Part shown: positions 60,887 to 64,000 of the stretch, in pieces
How positions within the stretch are numbered: position 1 is the stretch's first letter
Layout of the letters: every line of letters begins with the position of its first letter
Assembly (NCBI RefSeq): GCF_017991995.1
Contig: NZ_JAGOPN010000004.1
Coordinates: 1 to 64,000, forward strand
Length of the DNA stretch: 64,000 nucleotides
From: Pseudacidovorax sp.
GTDB lineage: Bacteria; Pseudomonadota; Gammaproteobacteria; Burkholderiales; Burkholderiaceae_C
Direction: 5' to 3'
The notes under the pieces: model-generated
Told to the model about the DNA's origin: nothing
Database searches by the model: none
The model's input: only the letters and a program-made list of their open reading frames with translations
Program-made: the position numbers and the translations under genes

Positions 60887-62209
60887 ATGAAGCTGAAATC
60901 CCTCGTCCTGGCCGCAGCGGCCTTCGCTGCCCTGGCGGGCACGGCCGGCCAGGCCCTGGCGCAGGCCAAGGAGCAGTTCTTTCCGCTGCTGGTCTATCGC
61001 ACGGGGCCCTACGCGCCCAACGGCACGCCGTGGGCCAATGGCAAGCAGGACTACATCAAGCTGGTCAATGCCCAGGGCGGCATCAACGGCGTGAAGATCG
61101 CGTACGAAGAGTGCGAGACGGGTTACGCCACCGACAAGGGCGTGGAATGCTATGAGCGCCTCAAGGGCCGTCCGGGTGTGGCGGTGTTCGATCCGCAGGC
61201 CACCGGCATCACCTTCGCGCTGACCGACAAGGTGCCGCAGGACAAGATCCCGCTCATCACGCTGGGCTACGGCCTGGGCGCGTCGCAGGACGGCAATGTC
61301 TTCAAGTGGAACTTCCCGCTCATGGGCAGCTACTGGACCGCGGCCGACATCCTGATCCAGCACCTGGGCAAGAAGGAAGGCGGGCTCGACAAGCTCAAGG
61401 GCAAGAAGATCGCGCTGGTCTACCACGACTCGCCTTTCGGCAAGGAGCCGATCCCGTTGCTGCAGGAGCGCGCCAGGCTGCATGGCTTCGACCTGTCGCT
61501 GATCCCGGTGACGGCACCGGGCGTGGAGCAGAAGTCGGCCTGGCTGCAGGTGCGCCAGCAGCGGCCCGACTTCGTGCTGCTGTGGGGCTGGGGCGTGATG
61601 AACTCCACCGCCCTGAAGGAGGCCGTGGCCACCGGCTACCCGCGCGAGAAGATGTACGGCGTGTGGTGGGCCGGCGCCGAGCCCGATGTGCGCGACGTGG
61701 GTGCCAACGCCAAGGGCTACAACGCGCTGGCGCTCAACACCTCGGGCACCGAGCCCAAGGTGATCCAGGACATCCTCAAGACCGTGCACGACAAGGGCCA
61801 GGGCACCGGCCCGCGCGACGAGGTGGGCTCGGTGCTCTACACCCGCGGCGTGATCATCCAGATGCTGACCGTCGAGGCCGTCAAGCGCGCGCAGGAGCGC
61901 TTCGGCAAGGGCAAGGTCATGACCGGCGAGCAGGTGCGCTGGGGCCTGGAGAACCTGGCGCTCGACCAGAAGAAGCTGGACGCGCTGGGCTTTGCGGGCG
62001 TGATGCGACCCATCAGCACCAGCTGCCAGGACCACATGGGCTCCAGCTGGGCCCGCGTGCACACCTGGGACGGCGCCAAGTGGGGCGGCATGTCCGACTG
62101 GTACCAGGCGGACGAGGCCATCCTGAAGCCTCTGGTCAAGACGACGGCGGACAAGTACGCGGCGGAGAAGAAGCTGACGCGGCGGGACGCCGCTGATTGT
62201 GGCGCCTGA
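60887..62209 (+). CDS. Periplasmic substrate-binding protein of the liv-type operon
   Basis: This 440-residue binding protein begins MKLKSLVLAAAAFAALAG with cleavage near ALA-QA. The mature part has FFPLLVYRTGPYAPNGTPWA, LVNAQGGINGVKIAYEECET and IALVYHDSPFGKEPIPLLQE. The start at 60887 follows AAGGAGACAACC. It is longer than LivK and belongs to the group found with acyl-CoA ligases in Burkholderiales; substrates there are thought to be fatty or aromatic acids. Specificity is not readable from sequence. Confidence 0.9.
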   Translation: MKLKSLVLAAAAFAALAGTAGQALAQAKEQFFPLLVYRTGPYAPNGTPWANGKQDYIKLVNAQGGINGVKIAYEECETGYATDKGVECYERLKGRPGVAVFDPQATGITFALTDKVPQDKIPLITLGYGLGASQDGNVFKWNFPLMGSYWTAADILIQHLGKKEGGLDKLKGKKIALVYHDSPFGKEPIPLLQERARLHGFDLSLIPVTAPGVEQKSAWLQVRQQRPDFVLLWGWGVMNSTALKEAVATGYPREKMYGVWWAGAEPDVRDVGANAKGYNALALNTSGTEPKVIQDILKTVHDKGQGTGPRDEVGSVLYTRGVIIQMLTVEAVKRAQERFGKGKVMTGEQVRWGLENLALDQKKLDALGFAGVMRPISTSCQDHMGSSWARVHTWDGAKWGGMSDWYQADEAILKPLVKTTADKYAAEKKLTRRDAADCGA

Positions 62210-62290
62210 ACGGCGCCACAAACTGCGGTGCTCGGCGCACGCGCCGGCACTGAGGCACCCTCCCCTGCCCCTCCCGCCGGGCGGGAGGGG
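62197..62290 (+). promoter_or_regulatory. Two strong hairpins between the binding-protein gene and livF
   Basis: TTGTGGCGCC-TGAAC-GGCGCCACAA (62197-62221) overlaps the stop codon of the binding-protein gene. CCCCTCCCGC-CGG-GCGGGAGGGG (62268-62290) follows. Both are perfect 10-bp stems without a T-run. They are better placed to stabilise the abundant binding-protein mRNA or to lessen read-through than to terminate fully. Confidence 0.65.
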
Positions 62291-62363
62291 TGGCCTGCCA
62301 ACCGGCTAGACGACGCGGGCGCTTTTGGTCGCCGTCCGCATCCCTGATGCCCGAAGGAACTTC

Positions 62364-63176
62364 ATGAGCCAAGGCAATCCTCTCCTCGACGTCAACGGCA
62401 TCGAGGTCATCTACAACCACGTGATCCTGGTGCTCAAGGGCGTCTCGCTGCAGGTGCCCGAGGGCGGGATCGTGGCGCTGCTGGGCGGCAACGGCGCCGG
62501 CAAGACGACCACGCTGCGCGCCGTCTCCAACCTGCTGGCCGGCGAGCGCGGGGCGGTGACCAAGGGCAGCATCACGCTGCGCGGCGAGCGCATCGAGGCG
62601 CTGTCGCCGGCGGCGCTGGTCAAGCGCGGGCTGGTGCAGGTGATGGAAGGGCGCCACTGCTTCGCGCACCTGAGCATCGAGGACAACCTGATGACCGGCG
62701 CCTACACCCGCACCGACGGCAAGGCCGCGGTGGCCGAGACGCTGGAGAAGGTCTATGCCTACTTCCCGCGGCTCAAGACGCGCCGCACCAGCCAGGCGGC
62801 CTACACCTCGGGCGGCGAGCAGCAGATGTGCGCCATCGGTCGCGCGCTGATGGCCAACCCCAGCATGGTGCTGCTGGACGAACCCTCGATGGGCCTGGCG
62901 CCGCAGATCGTCGAAGAGGTCTTCGCCATCGTGAAGGACCTCAACGAGAAGGAGCGCGTCACCTTCCTGCTGGCGGAGCAGAACACGCGCATGGCGCTGC
63001 GCTTCGCCAACTACGGCTACATCATGGAAAGCGGCCGCATCGTGATGGATGGCCCCGCCGACAGCTTGCGCGAGAACGAGGACGTGAAGGAGTTTTACCT
63101 CGGCATGGGCGGCGCCGACCGCAAGAGCTTCCGCGACGTCAAGAGCTACAAGCGCCGCAAGCGCTGGCTGGCCTGA
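62364..63176 (+). CDS. livF: ABC transporter ATP-binding protein LivF
   Basis: This 270-residue ATPase has Walker A GGNGAGKTT, signature YTSGGEQQMCAIGRALM, Walker B LLDEPSMGL and the LAEQNTRMA switch. A basic C-terminal tail (KSYKRRKRWLA) extends past the usual LivF end. The ATG at 62364 (MSQGNPLLDV) follows CGAAGGAAC. It completes the transporter after the hairpin-bearing gap. Confidence 0.92.
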   Translation: MSQGNPLLDVNGIEVIYNHVILVLKGVSLQVPEGGIVALLGGNGAGKTTTLRAVSNLLAGERGAVTKGSITLRGERIEALSPAALVKRGLVQVMEGRHCFAHLSIEDNLMTGAYTRTDGKAAVAETLEKVYAYFPRLKTRRTSQAAYTSGGEQQMCAIGRALMANPSMVLLDEPSMGLAPQIVEEVFAIVKDLNEKERVTFLLAEQNTRMALRFANYGYIMESGRIVMDGPADSLRENEDVKEFYLGMGGADRKSFRDVKSYKRRKRWLA

Positions 63177-63235
63177 GAAGGTGTGAACGGACCCGTCATG
63201 CCCGCTCGGCCATGCCGGATCCATTCACACCTTCT
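63176..63235. repeat. 12-bp inverted repeat after livF
   Basis: AGAAGGTGTGAA (63176-63187) and TTCACACCTTCT (63224-63235) are perfect complements around a 36-base spacer, and the repeat begins at the last base of the livF stop. No T-run follows. It may be a weak terminator or mRNA-processing hairpin between livF and the PaaK-like gene. Confidence 0.6.
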
Positions 63236-63274
63236 GAGACCCGACGCCACCCCCGACCTTGCCGCCAGCCTGTC

Positions 63275-64000
63275 ATGACCGACTTCTACGACGACCTCGA
63301 AACCCGTGCGCCTGAAGTGCGCGAAGCCGCCCTGCTGGCCGCGTTGCCGGCACAGATCCGCCACGCGCAGCAGAAGGCGCCCGCCTTCGGCCGCATCCTG
63401 CAAGCGGTGGATGCGGCCGCGGTCGACAGCCGCGCCGCCCTGGCCCGCTTGCCCGTGACGCGCAAGAGTGAGCTGCTCGCGCTGCAGCAGGCAGGGCGGG
63501 CGGAAGACGCCTTCGGCGGCTTTTCCGCCGTGGCGCGTGGCCCGGCCATGCCGCGCGTCTTTGCCAGCCCCGGGCCCATCTACGAACCGCAGGGGGCCCA
63601 TGGCGACCATTGGCGCGTGGGGCGGGCACTCTTCGCGGCCGGCTTCCGTTCGGGCGAGCTGGTGCACAACAGCTTCAGCTACCACATGACCCCGGCAGGC
63701 GCCATGATGGAGAGCGGCGCCCAAGCGCTGGGTTGCAGCGTCTTCCCCGGTGGCACCGGCCAGACCGAGCAGCAGCTGGAGGCGATGGCCGACCTGCGCC
63801 CCGATGGCTATGCGGGCACGCCCAGCTTCCTCAAGATCCTGCTGGAGAAGGCGGCCGAAAAGGGCCTGCGGCTGCCATCGCTGACCAAGGCACTCGTGTC
63901 GGGCGAGGCCTTTCCACCGAGTCTGCGCGCACATCTCGCAGGCCTGGGGGTGCAGGGCCTGCAGTGCTACGCCACGGCCGACCTGGGCCTGATCGCCTAC
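63275..64000 (+). CDS. PaaK-like phenylacetate-CoA ligase family protein (partial, runs off the end)
   Basis: The first 242 codons are present, starting MTDFYDDLETRAPEVREAAL at the ATG at 63275; the rest is beyond the window. The protein resembles phenylacetate-CoA ligases (LPVTRKSELLALQQ, ELVHNSFSYHMTPAGAMMES, GCSVFPGGTGQTEQQLEAMA, YAGTPSFLKILLEKAAEKG). At the place where PaaK has its SSGTTGKP nucleotide loop it reads FASPGPIYEPQG, so the phosphate-binding loop is atypical. Such variants accompany liv-type operons in Burkholderiales. Whether they ligate CoA to a particular acid is unclear. Confidence 0.85.
   Translation, partial: MTDFYDDLETRAPEVREAALLAALPAQIRHAQQKAPAFGRILQAVDAAAVDSRAALARLPVTRKSELLALQQAGRAEDAFGGFSAVARGPAMPRVFASPGPIYEPQGAHGDHWRVGRALFAAGFRSGELVHNSFSYHMTPAGAMMESGAQALGCSVFPGGTGQTEQQLEAMADLRPDGYAGTPSFLKILLEKAAEKGLRLPSLTKALVSGEAFPPSLRAHLAGLGVQGLQCYATADLGLIAY

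Noticed and set aside
1-64000. CRISPR arrays, tRNA or rRNA genes, IS elements, integrases, prophage genes
   Set aside because: Looked for repeat-spacer patterns, cloverleaf/TTCGA-type tRNA ends, rRNA cores and transposase or integrase motifs; none was found.

Overview
The window is high-GC chromosomal DNA from a betaproteobacterium, most likely of the order Burkholderiales and family Comamonadaceae (inference). The grounds are the tctC/Bug-type receptor next to tctBA, two large liv-type ABC transporter operons that contain CoA ligases, many acyl-CoA enzymes, short ATGA/GTGA gene overlaps, and the extragenic palindrome with the core TTCGACAGGCTCAG at 10242-10301. No rRNA, tRNA, CRISPR array, IS element or prophage was seen.

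Layout. 0-3.6 kb: a tripartite tricarboxylate transporter (tctBA, divergent from tctC). 3.6-12.9 kb: a stand-alone bamA paralogue with a small exported partner, nadE, a decayed toxin with an intact antitoxin, a lipoprotein/DUF3820 pair, an acyl-CoA dehydrogenase and purT. 13-36.2 kb: one large catabolic locus. It has an AraC-controlled SDR-flavoprotein-NIPSNAP operon and two long divergent operons around an IclR-type regulator. The minus-strand operon runs Gfo/Idh, IclR, flavoprotein, NIPSNAP, TIM-barrel enzyme, acyl-CoA dehydrogenase, CoA transferase and brnTA. The plus-strand operon runs AroE-like, flavoprotein, SDR, livHMGF, binding protein and SDR. Three related FAD dehydrogenases paired with NAD(P)-dependent dehydrogenases suggest stepwise oxidation of an alicyclic compound that is imported by the Liv system and finished by CoA chemistry. 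The substrate cannot be read from sequence.

36.2-48.2 kb: an accessory zone. It holds an orphan T6SS set (Tlde1-like effector, membrane immunity candidate, Hcp), a hipBA pair, a strikingly AT-rich gene joining an Hsp90/MORC-like GHKL ATPase to a PD-(D/E)XK nuclease-like C-terminus, the conserved htpG, a secreted repeat protein, a two-component system and a second unrelated hipBA pair. The GHKL-nuclease gene at 39672-41702 is the best candidate for an undescribed defence-type system. It stands alone, differs in base composition from everything around it, and is flanked by an 11-bp inverted repeat.

48.2-64 kb: an RluF-like pseudouridine synthase, a split chromate transporter, a binding protein with an acyl-CoA ligase, and an operon of Crp/Fnr regulator, MGDG-synthase-like glycosyltransferase and membrane protein. 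Divergent from the last is a second transporter operon (acyl-CoA ligase, livG, livH, livM, binding protein, livF, PaaK-like ligase). A TGTCG-N6-CGACA palindrome lies in the divergent promoter, and the last gene runs off the window end.
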